Shown piece by piece: positions 24,705 through 34,879 of a DNA stretch of 64,000 nucleotides. Made by a program: the position numbers and the translations under genes. The stretch spans positions 310,001-374,000 of the forward strand of contig NZ_SRXT01000006.1 of the NCBI RefSeq assembly GCF_004792685.1, given 5' to 3'. The number at the start of each line of letters is the position of its first letter. The stretch's first letter is position 1. Below the pieces are notes generated by a model. That model did not search any database. It was not told the DNA's origin and worked only from the letters and a program-made list of their open reading frames with translations. The stretch comes from Sphingomonas gei. Its GTDB lineage: Bacteria; Pseudomonadota; Alphaproteobacteria; Sphingomonadales; Sphingomonadaceae.

Positions 24705-26768
24705 ATGTCCGCTTATGTCGATCGCGCCGGGCTGAAGGTCGCCGAAACGCTCGCGCACTTCCTTGAGACGCGAGTGCTGCCCGAGCTTGCGATCGAAGCC
24801 GGGGACTTCTGGTCTGGCGCCGCGGATATCTTCGCACGCTTCGCTCCCGAAAACCGTGCGCTGCTGGCCAGGCGCGACGCATTGCAGGCGGAGATCGACG
24901 CATGGTGCGCGGCCGACCCCGATCGCTCGGCAGACCCTGCGGAGCAGAAGGCTTTCCTGCGAGAGATCGGCTATCTCGTTCCGGAGCCGGCGCCCTTCAC
25001 GATCGGCACCGCGAATGTCGACGACGAGATCGCGCGGATGGCGGGGCCGCAGCTGGTGGTGCCGGCGCTCAATGCCCGCTTCGTGCTCAACGCCGCCAAT
25101 GCGCGCTGGGGCAGTCTGTACGACGCCCTCTACGGCACCGATGCGCTGCCCGGCGCGGCGAAGCCCGGCGGTTATGATCGCGAACGCGGCGCGCAGGTGA
25201 TTGCCTATGCCAAGGCGTTTCTCGCTGAAGCGGTGCCGCTGGCCGCCGGCAGCTGGACCGATCTGGCGGGGGCGCCGTTGCTTCGTGATCCGGCGCAGCA
25301 GATCGCGCCATGGATCTATTGCCACAATGGTCTGCGTATCGAAGTCCTGATCGACCGAAATCATCCGATCGGCCGCGACGATCCCGCGGGCATCGCCGAT
25401 GTGCGGCTCGAGGCGGCGCTGACCACGATCGTCGATCTCGAGGATTCGATCGCCGCGGTCGACGCCGAGGACAAGGTCGCCGCTTATGCCAATTGGCTCG
25501 GGCTGATGCGCGGGGATCTGGAGGAGCAGTTCGACAAAGGCGGGCGGACGGTCATGCGAAAGCTCAACCCTGATCGCGGCAACCTGCCCGGCCGCGCGCT
25601 GCTGTTCGTCCGCAATGTCGGCCACCTGATGACCAATCCGGCGGTGCTGCTGGCCGACGGGCAGGAGGCGCCCGAAGGCGTGCTCGACGCGATCGTCACC
25701 AGCCTGATCGCGCTCTACGACCTGCGCGGGCTGGGCGCGGTCCGCAACAGCCGTGCCGGATCGATCTACATCGTCAAGCCCAAGATGCACGGCCCCGAGG
25801 AATGCGGCTTTACCGATCGGTTGTTCGACGCGGTCGAAGACCTGCTCGGCCTCGCGCGGCACACGATCAAGGTGGGGGTGATGGACGAGGAACGGCGCAC
25901 TTCGGCCAATCTCGCGGCCTGCATCCATGCCGTGAAGGATCGGATCGCGTTCATCAACACCGGTTTCCTCGATCGCACCGGGGACGAGATCCACACCAGC
26001 ATGCGCGCCGGCCCGATGGTCGCCAAGAGCGAGATGAAGGCGTCGGCCTGGATCAAGGCCTATGAGGATCGCAACGTCCGCGTCGGGCTTGCCTGCGGGC
26101 TGTCGGGCAGGGCGCAGATCGGCAAGGGGATGTGGGCCGCGCCGGACCGGATGGCCGACATGATGGTGCAGAAGAGCGCGCATCCGGAGGCGGGGGCCAA
26201 CACCGCCTGGGTGCCGTCGCCGACTGCCGCGACGCTCCATGCGCTCCATTATCACCGCACAGATGTGTTCGCGCGCCAGCGGGAAATCGCGACCGAGGCC
26301 GTGCCCGGGCTGGCGCCATTGCTGACGGTCCCGGTGGTGCTTGGGCGCAACTGGTCGGCGGAAGAAGTCGCCCGGGAGCTGGACAACAATGCCCAGGGCA
26401 TTCTCGGCTATGTCGTGCGCTGGATCGATCAGGGCGTCGGCTGCTCGAAGGTCCCCGACATCCACGATATCGGTCTGATGGAAGATCGCGCGACCTTGCG
26501 GATCTCGTCGCAGCACATCGCCAATTGGCTGCTCCACGGCGTGGCGAGCGCGGACGATGTCGAGGCCGCGCTTCGGCGCATGGCGGCCAAGGTCGATGCG
26601 CAGAATCAAAGCGATCCGCTCTATCGGCCGATGTCAGGCCGCGAGGCGCAGAGCCTGGCGTTCCAGGCGGCGCGTGCACTGATCTTCGAAGGCGCGGCCC
26701 AGCCGAGCGGCTATACCGAGCCGCTGCTTCATCGCTTCCGTGCCCGCGCGAAACTCGCTAGCTGCTGA
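24705..26768 (+). CDS. glcB: Malate synthase G
   Basis: 687 residues, slightly shorter than the 723 of E. coli. Condenses glyoxylate and acetyl-CoA to malate (glyoxylate shunt or glycolate use). Characteristic segments are [18 protein letters not shown] (residues about 240-257), [26 protein letters not shown] and [28 protein letters not shown] (given by positions near 580-607). The ATG at 24705 has GGGAG six bases upstream; an ATG at 24684 is less well placed. No isocitrate lyase gene is nearby. Confidence 0.92.
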   Translation: MSAYVDRAGLKVAETLAHFLETRVLPELAIEAGDFWSGAADIFARFAPENRALLARRDALQAEIDAWCAADPDRSADPAEQKAFLREIGYLVPEPAPFTIGTANVDDEIARMAGPQLVVPALNARFVLNAANARWGSLYDALYGTDALPGAAKPGGYDRERGAQVIAYAKAFLAEAVPLAAGSWTDLAGAPLLRDPAQQIAPWIYCHNGLRIEVLIDRNHPIGRDDPAGIADVRLEAALTTIVDLEDSIAAVDAEDKVAAYANWLGLMRGDLEEQFDKGGRTVMRKLNPDRGNLPGRALLFVRNVGHLMTNPAVLLADGQEAPEGVLDAIVTSLIALYDLRGLGAVRNSRAGSIYIVKPKMHGPEECGFTDRLFDAVEDLLGLARHTIKVGVMDEERRTSANLAACIHAVKDRIAFINTGFLDRTGDEIHTSMRAGPMVAKSEMKASAWIKAYEDRNVRVGLACGLSGRAQIGKGMWAAPDRMADMMVQKSAHPEAGANTAWVPSPTAATLHALHYHRTDVFARQREIATEAVPGLAPLLTVPVVLGRNWSAEEVARELDNNAQGILGYVVRWIDQGVGCSKVPDIHDIGLMEDRATLRISSQHIANWLLHGVASADDVEAALRRMAAKVDAQNQSDPLYRPMSGREAQSLAFQAARALIFEGAAQPSGYTEPLLHRFRARAKLASC

Positions 26769-26861
26769 TTTTGTTCGCGAATCGCGCAATGGGGGAGCCA
26801 AAGCGCGAATGGGTCGTTACGGAAGCGAGAGGGCCGGGTTCGCGGCTCCCGAAGGAGGCGC

Positions 26862-29009
26862 GTGCGCATAGGGGTTGAAGCGGTGTGGCTTGCCGCGCTG
26901 GCAGGGACTGCGTTCCTGCCTGGCGTTGCGTATGCGCAAGTATCCGATCCCAAGCCGGGGCAGGGTGCGCCCGTTGCGCTGCCCAACCCCGATCCCGTCC
27001 AGATCGCGCCGCAGGACGAGACGATCGTGCCCGATGCGGAGTTCGAGGCGGCGCTCCCCAAATTGAGCGACGACATCAACGCGCCGCTCGAGCCGATCAA
27101 GGATTTCGGAAAGCCGGCGGTCACCCAGCCCGCAACCCCGGCCACGGTCGCCGATCAGATCGAGGGCTTTCCGCCACCCGCCGCGGAGGATCCCGCGCTC
27201 GCCGAGCCGCTGACTCCGCTCGCCCAGTTCAAGGTCGAGCCGGTCAAGATCGAAGGCCTGGACGACGAGAAGGTCGCTTCGATCCGCTATACCACCGCCG
27301 TCGAAGGGCTCGACAAGGTCGGACTCGAGAGCCGCTTCCGGGAGCTCTCGGCGCTGGAGGACGGCGACGGTAAGGCCGCGAACGCGACGATGGTCGCGGC
27401 ACGCGCTCGCGAGGACGAGCGGCTGGCGATACGCCTGATGCAGTCGCTGGGCTATTATGACGGCACCGCGATCTCGACGCTCGAGCAGAGCCCGAAGAAT
27501 TCGGGCAATGTCCGCGCGACGATCACTGCGACGCCGGGCAATCTCTATCGGCTCGGCCAGGTCAGGATCGTCGGCGATCCCACGGTTCCCGTCGGGCTGC
27601 TCGACAGGGAGCTCAACCTCAATCCCGGCGATCCGATCCAGGCGGAGCGCGTCCAGGGCGCCGAGGCCAATGTCAGCCTGCGCCTGCCGCAGCAGGGCTA
27701 TCCGTTCATCAAGCTGGGCGAGCGCGACATCCTGCTCGACGAGGAGACCCAGCTCGGCGACTATACCTTGCCTGTCGATCTCGGCCCGCGCGCGTCGTTC
27801 GGCGCGATCGTCACCGAGGGCCGCCGTCCGGTATTCGATGTCGATCACCTCGAACTCCTTCGCCGCTACAAGCCCGGCCAGATTTACGACACGCGCGCGG
27901 TCGACGATCTGCGCGAGGCGCTGATCGCCACCAGCCTGTTCTCGACCGTCGCGGTCGAGCCGGTGCGCACCGGGCAACCGGGGCCCGAGGGCACCGAAGT
28001 CGTCAATCTGCTGGTCCGCCAGAATGCCGGACGCCCGCGCACGCTGGCCGGCGAGGTCGGCTACAGCACCGGCCAGGGCTTCCGCGCCGAGGGCAGCTGG
28101 ACGCACCGCAACTTCTTCCCGCCCGAAGGCGCGCTGATCGGCAGCGCGGTGCTCGGCACGCAAGAGCAAGGTGTTTCGGCAACCTTCCGCCGCTCCAACG
28201 CTGGACAGCGCGACCGCACCTTCCAAGCCCAGGCGGCGGTAAACCATTCAGATTATGCTGCGTTCGAATCATACACCGGCACGCTCGCGGTGCGCTGGTC
28301 GCGCGATTCCACGCCGATCTGGCAGAAGCGCTGGACCTATTTCTACGGCGCCGAACTCGTCGGCTCGAACGAGGACCAGTTCAACTTCAACAAGGGCGCG
28401 CGCGATCGCGGCACTTGGCTGATCGCCGCGCTGCCGGGCTTTGTCGGCTATGACGTGTCGGACAATTTGCTCAATCCGACGCGCGGCTTCCGGATCAAGG
28501 CAAACGCCAGTCCTGAGACTTCGGTACGCGGGCGGGCGCGGCCTTATGCGCGGCTGATGCTGGAAGGCACGGTCTATTATCCGGCTTCGTCGAGCATCGT
28601 CGTCGCCGGCCGTGCGCGCATCGGCTCGATTCCCGGCATTGCGCGCAACGACTTGCCCCCTTCGCGGCGCTATTATGCCGGCGGCGGCGGATCGGTGCGC
28701 GGCTTCGGCTATCAGGAGCTCGGCCCCCGCTCCCCCGACGGGCGCCCGGTGGGCGGGCGCAGCCTCAACGAATTCGCGATCGAAGCGCGCTATCGCTTCG
28801 GCAATTACGGCATCGTGCCGTTCATCGACGCGGGCCAGGTCTATGAAGGGCTCTACCCGACGGGCAAGAACATGCGCTTCGGCGCCGGCATCGGCGGTCG
28901 GCTCTACACCAATTTCGGGCCGCTGCGCGTCGACGTGGCGACTCCGATCGCGCGCAAGCCGGGTGAGTCCAAGGTCGCGCTCTATATCTCGATCGGACAG
29001 GCATTCTGA
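26862..29009 (+). CDS. tamA: Outer-membrane translocation/assembly protein TamA (Omp85 family)
   Basis: 715 residues, GTG start with GAAGGAGG three bases upstream. Signal peptide, then POTRA-like domains (residues about 120-330), then a 16-stranded Omp85 barrel (about 380-715) with RGFGYQELGPRSPDG near residue 620 and a C-terminal Phe. TamA works with TamB to insert autotransporters and other proteins, and probably moves lipids, across the periplasm. The N-terminal ~100 residues are Pro-rich and longer than in E. coli. The stop overlaps the tamB start by one base. Confidence 0.88.
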   Translation: MRIGVEAVWLAALAGTAFLPGVAYAQVSDPKPGQGAPVALPNPDPVQIAPQDETIVPDAEFEAALPKLSDDINAPLEPIKDFGKPAVTQPATPATVADQIEGFPPPAAEDPALAEPLTPLAQFKVEPVKIEGLDDEKVASIRYTTAVEGLDKVGLESRFRELSALEDGDGKAANATMVAARAREDERLAIRLMQSLGYYDGTAISTLEQSPKNSGNVRATITATPGNLYRLGQVRIVGDPTVPVGLLDRELNLNPGDPIQAERVQGAEANVSLRLPQQGYPFIKLGERDILLDEETQLGDYTLPVDLGPRASFGAIVTEGRRPVFDVDHLELLRRYKPGQIYDTRAVDDLREALIATSLFSTVAVEPVRTGQPGPEGTEVVNLLVRQNAGRPRTLAGEVGYSTGQGFRAEGSWTHRNFFPPEGALIGSAVLGTQEQGVSATFRRSNAGQRDRTFQAQAAVNHSDYAAFESYTGTLAVRWSRDSTPIWQKRWTYFYGAELVGSNEDQFNFNKGARDRGTWLIAALPGFVGYDVSDNLLNPTRGFRIKANASPETSVRGRARPYARLMLEGTVYYPASSSIVVAGRARIGSIPGIARNDLPPSRRYYAGGGGSVRGFGYQELGPRSPDGRPVGGRSLNEFAIEARYRFGNYGIVPFIDAGQVYEGLYPTGKNMRFGAGIGGRLYTNFGPLRVDVATPIARKPGESKVALYISIGQAF

Positions 29010-32000
29010 TGGCGTCCGACTTACCCGAGACCGAAATCGTCGACGATGGCCAGGCGCCGGTGACGCATGTCGTCGAGCGGCCGCCTTTGTGGCAGCGCGT
29101 CGTCAAATGGAGTGCGATCGCGGTCGGTTCGCTGGCGCTGCTCGCCGGCCTGCTGGTGATCGGAGTCAACACTCAGCCGGGCCGCAATTTCGTCGCGCAG
29201 CAGCTGGGCAAGCTGACGCTCGCCTCGGGACTCAATTTCCGCGTCGGCCGGATCGACGGATCGCTCTATGGCGCGTTGATCCTGCACGACGTCGAGGTGC
29301 GCGATACCAAGGGAATTTTCGCAACCTCGAAAGAGATCGCGATGGATTGGCGGCCGTTCGCCTATCTGCAGAACCATGTCGATATCCGCAGCCTGACCAG
29401 CCCCGAAGTGCGACTGCTGCGGCTGCCGGCGCTCAAACCCTCCACCGATCCGAGCGGACCTTTGCTCCCCGATCTCGATATCGACATCGCCCGGCTCGAC
29501 ATCGCCCGGATCGACATCGCGCCGGCGATCGACGGCCAGCGCCACATCGGCCGGCTGAAGGGAAGCGCGCATATCGCCGGCGGACGCGCGCAGCTCGCGC
29601 TGGACGGCGGGACGATTTCGGCGCCCGGCGTGGCGGGCGGCGACGCGTTGGTGCTCAAGCTCGACGCCGTGCCCGAAGCGAACAAGCTCGACATCGACGT
29701 GCGGCTCAATGCCCCGGCCAAGGGCTTCGTCACCGGCCTTGCCGGGCTCGACCGCCCGCTGGCAGTTAATGTCGGCGGGCGCGGCAGCTGGCAGAGCTGG
29801 CGCGGGCAGGCGACCGGAACGCTGGGCGGCCGGCGCCTCGCCGATCTGGCGGTGATCGCGCAGAACGGCCGCTTCCAGCTGCGCGGGCCGACCTGGCCCG
29901 GCGTCTACCTGCAGGGTCCGGTCGAGCGGCTGGCTTCGCCGCAGCTCGATGTCGAGGCCGACGCGGTCTGGAAGGACCGCACCGCGAACGGCGTGCTCAA
30001 GCTCCACTCGAAGGCATTGTCGGTCGAGGCCAAGGGGCTGGTCGATCTCGCGCGCAATCGCTTCGGCAATCTCAACGTCGACGCGATGCTGCTCACCCCG
30101 GGCGCGATCGCACCGAACCTCAACGGCCGCTCGGTGCGCGCTTCGCTGGCGCTCGACGGGCCGTTCAATGCGCCGGTCGTCGACTACAAGATCCGCGCCG
30201 CCTCGCTCGGTTTCGGCGAGACGGTGGTGGAGAATCTGTACGCGGAAGGCCGCGCGCGCGTCGATTCGGATCGGATCCTGATTCCGGTGCGCGCCCGCGC
30301 CGCGCGCGTTTCCGGCCTCAACGCCGCCGCCGGCGGGCTGGTCACCAACCTTACCGTCGCCGGCGATCTCGCCATCTCGGGCAGCCAGATCCTCTCCGAC
30401 AATCTCCGCCTGCGCTCCGATCGTGTCGACGCCACCGCGATCATCGCCGCCGATATGCGCACCGGCCGCTACACCGGCGCGATCAAGGGCCGGATCAACG
30501 ATTACGCGATCAACGGCGTTGGTGTCGTCAATCTCAAGACCGATGCCGAACTGTTCGCCGCGCCCGGCGGCGGCTGGGGGATTCGCGGCCACGTCGCCGC
30601 CGAGACACGCAAGCTGAGCAATACGAGCGTGCGCGATTTCCTCGGCGGCAATGCAGTGGCGTCGGCACGGGTCACGCTCGATCCCAAGGGCATCATCGCA
30701 GTCAACGACATCCGCATGCGCGCGCCGCAATTCCGCGTGCTGCGCGGCTCGGGGCGCTACGATCCCGCCGGCCCGATCCTGATCAACGCCGATGCGGTGT
30801 CCACGGTCTACGGCCCGCTCAGCGCGCGCGTGACCGGCACGATGACTGCGCCGCAAGTGCTGCTGCGCGCGGCGCGGCCCGGGCTCGGCGTCGGGCTGGT
30901 CAATCTCGAAGCGCGGGTGCGCGGGCGCGGCAACGCCTATGCGATCCTCGCCAGCGGCGGCACCGATTACGGCCCGTTCACTGCCGACGTGCTCGTCCGG
31001 AACGGCGCGGCGCTGGCGATCGACATCAATGCCGCCCGCTTTGCCGGAATGGACATCGCCGGCAAGCTCCAGCAGACCCGCGCCGGGCCGTTCGCCGGAC
31101 GCCTGACCTTCGACGGCTCGGGCGTGACAGGCAGCGCCGCGCTCGCGGCGCAGGGCAGGTACCAGCGCGCCGACGTGCAGGCGCGCGCGCTCAACGCGGT
31201 GATTCCCGGCAATAGCGAGCTGACCATCGGCCGCGGGCTGGTGACCGCGAGCGTGGTGCTGACCGAAACCCCGCAGATCCTCGCCGACGTCCAGCTCGCC
31301 AATCTGCGCAGCGGGCAGTTCGTGCTCAAGACCGCGCGCGCGAAGATCGACTATCAGGGCGGCAGCGGCACCGCGCAGGCCGTCGCCACCGGATCGTCGG
31401 GGGTGCCGTTCCAGATCGCCGCCAATGCCCGTCTGTCGCCGAAGCAATGGCTGGTGGCGCTGCAGGGGCAGGGGAGCGGCATCCGCTTCCACAGCGTCAA
31501 TCCCGCGCGGATCGACATTGCCAAGGGCGTCTACCGGCTCCAGCCGACTCAGATCGATTTCGACCAGGGCAGCGCCCGGCTGGCCGGCAGCTATGGCAAC
31601 GGTATCGCGCTCCAGGCGCGGCTCGACAAGCTCGACCTCGCAGTGGTCAACGGCTTCGTGCCGGGCATCGGCATCGGCGGCACCGCGAGCGGCAGCCTCG
31701 ATTTCGCCCAGCCCAATCCGAGCGCTTTCCCCAGCGCCGATGCCAGGCTCGAGATCGACGAGTTCACCCGCTCCAGCCTCGCGACGGTCTCGACGCCGGT
31801 CGATGTCAGCTTGGTCGGCAAGCTGCTTCCCGATGGCGGCGATGTGCGGGCACTGATCAAGCGCGGCACCACCACGATCGGCCGCGTCGTCGCGACGATG
31901 CGGCCGCTTGGGCCGGGTGCCGGCAGCTGGATGACGCGGCTGACCGGCGCGCCGCTCTCCGGCGGTATCCGCTATAACGGCCCTGCCGCGGTGCCCTTTT

Positions 32001-33244
32001 CGCTGGCCGGCCTGTCCAACCAGCATCTGACCGGGCCGGTCGGCATCGCCGCCGACTTTTCGGGCCGGGTGAACGATCCCCGGCTGGTCGGCGTCGTCCG
32101 CGGCGAGAATTTGACGTATGGCAACGAGACCTACGGCACCCAGATCACCAATCTGAAGATCGATGGCCGCTTCTCCGATAACGAACTGATCCTCGAGCAA
32201 GCCAGCGGACGCGCCGGCGACGGCACCGTCACTGCGCAGGGGCGTATCGGCCTGTCCGCGGTCAACGGCTATCCGATGAGCCTGACCGCCGACTTCAAGA
32301 ATGCCCGGCTCGCGCGCAGTGACGCGCTGGGCGCGACCGCGACCGGCAAGATCACGATCACCAAGAACCCGGAGGTCTCGAAGATCGAAGGCCGGCTGAC
32401 CATTCCCGAAGCCAAATACGAGATCATCCGCCAGGGTGCCGCCGAGATCCCCGAGCTGACCGGGATCCGCCGCAAGAGCCAGCTCGTCGACAATGCCCAG
32501 GCGGCGGCCAAGCCGGCGCGCGCGGCGGGATTGTTCGACTTGGATCTGCGCCTCGTCGCCGATAACCGGATCTTCGTGAACGGCATGGGCCTGGAGTCCG
32601 AATGGCGCGCGCGGATCACGGTGGGCGGCACCACTGCCGCACCCCAGGTACGCGGCACGATGGAAATCGAGCGCGGCACCTACAGCTTTGCCAGCCGCCG
32701 CTTCGAGATCACCCGCGGCACGATCAGTTTCCAGGGGAATCAGGTCTCCAATCCCTCGATCGACATCGCCGCGACGACGACGGCGGAGGGCGTGACTGCG
32801 ATCCTCAACGTGTCGGGCACCGCGCAGCGCCCGCAGATTTCATTCACGTCAAACCCCAGCCTGCCGCAGGAGGAAGTGCTGGCGCGGCTGTTCTTCGGCA
32901 CGAACGTGACCAATTTGTCCGCCACCGAGGCGATCCAGCTCGCGGCGGCAGTCAATTCGCTCAGCGGGTCGGGGGGTGGATTGAATCCGCTCGGCAAGCT
33001 CAAATCGGCCACTGGGATCGATCGGCTGCGTATTCTCGGCGCCGACGACGCCAGCGGCCGCGGCACGTCGCTCGCCGCCGGCAAATACATCACCGACGAC
33101 ATCTATATCGAGATCATCACCGATGCCCGGGGTTTCACCGCGACTCAGCTCGAGATCGCGTTGACCCGAGCTTTGAGCCTGCTCTCGCAGACCGGCTCGT
33201 TCGGCGGATCGAGCGTCAGTCTTCGCTATTCGCGCGATTATTGA
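29009..33244 (+). CDS. tamB: Translocation/assembly protein TamB (DUF490)
   Basis: 1411 residues. One N-terminal membrane helix (about residues 32-55) anchors it in the inner membrane. The long periplasmic beta-helix-like region is rich in repeating hydrophobic strands. The C-terminal DUF490 domain has ITKNPEVSKIEGRLTIPEAKYEI (residues about 1110-1132) and GTLQ-like VSGTAQRPQISFTSNPSLPQEEVLARLFF (positions about 1270-1298). It forms a bridge to the outer membrane that moves lipids and aids protein assembly. Length is within the family range. Translationally coupled to tamA. Confidence 0.9.
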   Translation: MASDLPETEIVDDGQAPVTHVVERPPLWQRVVKWSAIAVGSLALLAGLLVIGVNTQPGRNFVAQQLGKLTLASGLNFRVGRIDGSLYGALILHDVEVRDTKGIFATSKEIAMDWRPFAYLQNHVDIRSLTSPEVRLLRLPALKPSTDPSGPLLPDLDIDIARLDIARIDIAPAIDGQRHIGRLKGSAHIAGGRAQLALDGGTISAPGVAGGDALVLKLDAVPEANKLDIDVRLNAPAKGFVTGLAGLDRPLAVNVGGRGSWQSWRGQATGTLGGRRLADLAVIAQNGRFQLRGPTWPGVYLQGPVERLASPQLDVEADAVWKDRTANGVLKLHSKALSVEAKGLVDLARNRFGNLNVDAMLLTPGAIAPNLNGRSVRASLALDGPFNAPVVDYKIRAASLGFGETVVENLYAEGRARVDSDRILIPVRARAARVSGLNAAAGGLVTNLTVAGDLAISGSQILSDNLRLRSDRVDATAIIAADMRTGRYTGAIKGRINDYAINGVGVVNLKTDAELFAAPGGGWGIRGHVAAETRKLSNTSVRDFLGGNAVASARVTLDPKGIIAVNDIRMRAPQFRVLRGSGRYDPAGPILINADAVSTVYGPLSARVTGTMTAPQVLLRAARPGLGVGLVNLEARVRGRGNAYAILASGGTDYGPFTADVLVRNGAALAIDINAARFAGMDIAGKLQQTRAGPFAGRLTFDGSGVTGSAALAAQGRYQRADVQARALNAVIPGNSELTIGRGLVTASVVLTETPQILADVQLANLRSGQFVLKTARAKIDYQGGSGTAQAVATGSSGVPFQIAANARLSPKQWLVALQGQGSGIRFHSVNPARIDIAKGVYRLQPTQIDFDQGSARLAGSYGNGIALQARLDKLDLAVVNGFVPGIGIGGTASGSLDFAQPNPSAFPSADARLEIDEFTRSSLATVSTPVDVSLVGKLLPDGGDVRALIKRGTTTIGRVVATMRPLGPGAGSWMTRLTGAPLSGGIRYNGPAAVPFSLAGLSNQHLTGPVGIAADFSGRVNDPRLVGVVRGENLTYGNETYGTQITNLKIDGRFSDNELILEQASGRAGDGTVTAQGRIGLSAVNGYPMSLTADFKNARLARSDALGATATGKITITKNPEVSKIEGRLTIPEAKYEIIRQGAAEIPELTGIRRKSQLVDNAQAAAKPARAAGLFDLDLRLVADNRIFVNGMGLESEWRARITVGGTTAAPQVRGTMEIERGTYSFASRRFEITRGTISFQGNQVSNPSIDIAATTTAEGVTAILNVSGTAQRPQISFTSNPSLPQEEVLARLFFGTNVTNLSATEAIQLAAAVNSLSGSGGGLNPLGKLKSATGIDRLRILGADDASGRGTSLAAGKYITDDIYIEIITDARGFTATQLEIALTRALSLLSQTGSFGGSSVSLRYSRDY

Positions 33245-33260
33245 GGGACTGGCCGAGTTA

Positions 33261-33276
33261 CTTACATTAGTGTAAG
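33261..33276. promoter_or_regulatory. Perfect palindrome, TetR-type operator candidate
   Basis: CTTACA, TTAG, TGTAAG: a perfect six-base inverted repeat with a 4-base spacer, 22 bases before the monooxygenase ATG. Its size and TTACA/TGTAA arms fit TetR-family operators. It likely overlaps the promoter or the start of the transcript and would let a repressor block the monooxygenase gene. No tetR gene is in view. Confidence 0.5.
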
Positions 33277-33297
33277 CAGCGCACCAGGAGGGCCCTG

Positions 33298-34758
33298 ATG
33301 AGCGAGCATTTCGACGTCGTGGTGGTGGGAGCTGGGATTTCCGGCATCGGTGCGGGCTATCACCTCCAGGCGAACAACCCGGACCGCAGCTATGTGGTTC
33401 TGGAACGTCGCGATCGGCTGGGCGGGACCTGGGACCTGTTCCGGTATCCCGGAATCCGCTCGGATTCGGATATGTACACGCTGGGGTTTTCGTTCAAGCC
33501 GTGGACGGAGGACGAGGCGATCGCCGCCGGGCCGGCGATCCTCCGCTATCTCGACGAGACTGCACGCGAATATGGCGTGGATCGCCACATCCGCTATGGC
33601 CATGGCGTCAAAAGCGCCGACTGGTCGAGCGCCGATGCGCGCTGGACGATCGTGGCGGACCGCGGCGGCGAGGAAGTCAGCTTCACTTGCGGCTTCCTGT
33701 TCATGTGCACCGGCTATTACAATTACGCCCGCGGCTACACGCCCGACTTTGCCGGAATCGAGGACTTCCGTGGCCGCATCGTCCATCCGCAATTCTGGAG
33801 CGACGATGTCGACTATGCCGGAAAGCGCGTCGTCGTGATCGGCAGCGGCGCGACGGCGGTGACCCTGGTCCCCGAACTCGCCAGGCAGGCGGCGTCGGTG
33901 ACGATGCTCCAGCGTTCGCCCACCTATATCGTCGCGCGGCCGTCGCAGGACGGCATCGCCAACTGGCTGCGAGGCAAGCTGCCGGCCAAGACCGTTTATG
34001 GCCTGACCCGCTGGAAGAACGTGCTGCTGCAGCAATATTTCTTCCGGGCGATGCGCAAACACCCCGACAAGGCGAAGAAGACGTTGGTCGACATGGTGCG
34101 CAAGGAGCTGCCCGGGCACGACGTCGATACCCACTTCACCCCGCGTTACAATCCCTGGGACCAGCGGCTGTGCCTCGTGCCCGACGCCGACCTGTTCGCC
34201 GTGCTTCGGGAGGGCCGGGCCAGCGTCGTGACCGACACGATCGACCGCTTCACCGAGGCCGGCATCCGCCTCGCTTCGGGCAAGGAGCTCGAGGCGGATC
34301 TCGTCGTCACCGCCACCGGGCTCGAGATCCAGTTGCTCAGCGGGATGCCGATCAGAGTCGACGGCAAGCTGTTCGAGCCGGCGAAGCACCTGACCTACAA
34401 GGGCATGATGTTTTCCGACGTGCCCAATTTCGCGATTTCGTTCGGCTACACCAATGCGAGCTGGACGCTGAAGGCGGATCTGACTGCGAATTACGTGACC
34501 CGGCTGCTCAACGCGATGCGTAAGCGCGGCATGCGGCAAGTGACGCCGCGGCTGGCGGCGCCGGTCGAGGAAGTGCCGTTCCTCGAATTCACCTCCGGCT
34601 ATGTCCAGCGCGCCGCGGCGCAATTGCCGTGCCAGGGTGCGCGCAAGCCATGGCGCTTGCACCAGAATTACACGCTCGACCTGATGGCGCTGAAATATGG
34701 CGGAATCGATCAGGAGATGGAGTTCTCCAATCCCGCGCCTGCCAAGCGCGCGGCCTAA
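33298..34758 (+). CDS. Flavin-containing monooxygenase, Baeyer-Villiger type
   Basis: 486 residues. FAD-binding GAGISGIGAGYHL near residue 11 and NADPH-binding GSGATAVTLVPEL near residue 182. The Baeyer-Villiger fingerprint F-x-G-x3-H-x3-W is present as FRGRIVHPQFW (about residues 156-166). The enzymes oxidise ketones to esters, or sulfur and nitrogen compounds. It stands alone between tamB and a convergent gene, with a palindromic site upstream. The physiological substrate cannot be told from the sequence. Confidence 0.88.
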   Translation: MSEHFDVVVVGAGISGIGAGYHLQANNPDRSYVVLERRDRLGGTWDLFRYPGIRSDSDMYTLGFSFKPWTEDEAIAAGPAILRYLDETAREYGVDRHIRYGHGVKSADWSSADARWTIVADRGGEEVSFTCGFLFMCTGYYNYARGYTPDFAGIEDFRGRIVHPQFWSDDVDYAGKRVVVIGSGATAVTLVPELARQAASVTMLQRSPTYIVARPSQDGIANWLRGKLPAKTVYGLTRWKNVLLQQYFFRAMRKHPDKAKKTLVDMVRKELPGHDVDTHFTPRYNPWDQRLCLVPDADLFAVLREGRASVVTDTIDRFTEAGIRLASGKELEADLVVTATGLEIQLLSGMPIRVDGKLFEPAKHLTYKGMMFSDVPNFAISFGYTNASWTLKADLTANYVTRLLNAMRKRGMRQVTPRLAAPVEEVPFLEFTSGYVQRAAAQLPCQGARKPWRLHQNYTLDLMALKYGGIDQEMEFSNPAPAKRAA

Positions 34759-34786
34759 GGTCTGTACTCAATACCGTCATCGAGCT

Positions 34787-34837
34787 GTCCGGGATCCACC
34801 GTGCAGCAAGCCCCCCGTGGAGAGGTGGATCCCGGAC
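34787..34837. repeat. Inverted repeat between convergent genes, possible bidirectional terminator
   Basis: GTCCGGGATCCACC (34787-34800) and GGTGGATCCCGGAC (34824-34837) are perfect 14-base inverted copies. The element lies between the monooxygenase and amine-oxidase stops. A further part of the same type of repeat reaches to about 34900 and into the amine-oxidase C-terminal codons. Confidence 0.7.
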
Positions 34838-34879
34838 TGAAGACTGTCCAGCGGAAAACCTGCGGTTCTCCGGGAAAGC

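Noticed and set aside
29021..32200. A 1059-codon open frame on the minus strand
   Set aside because: It is antisense to tamB, which has clear TamB features. High G+C third positions make long mirror frames; the translation lacks any family motif.
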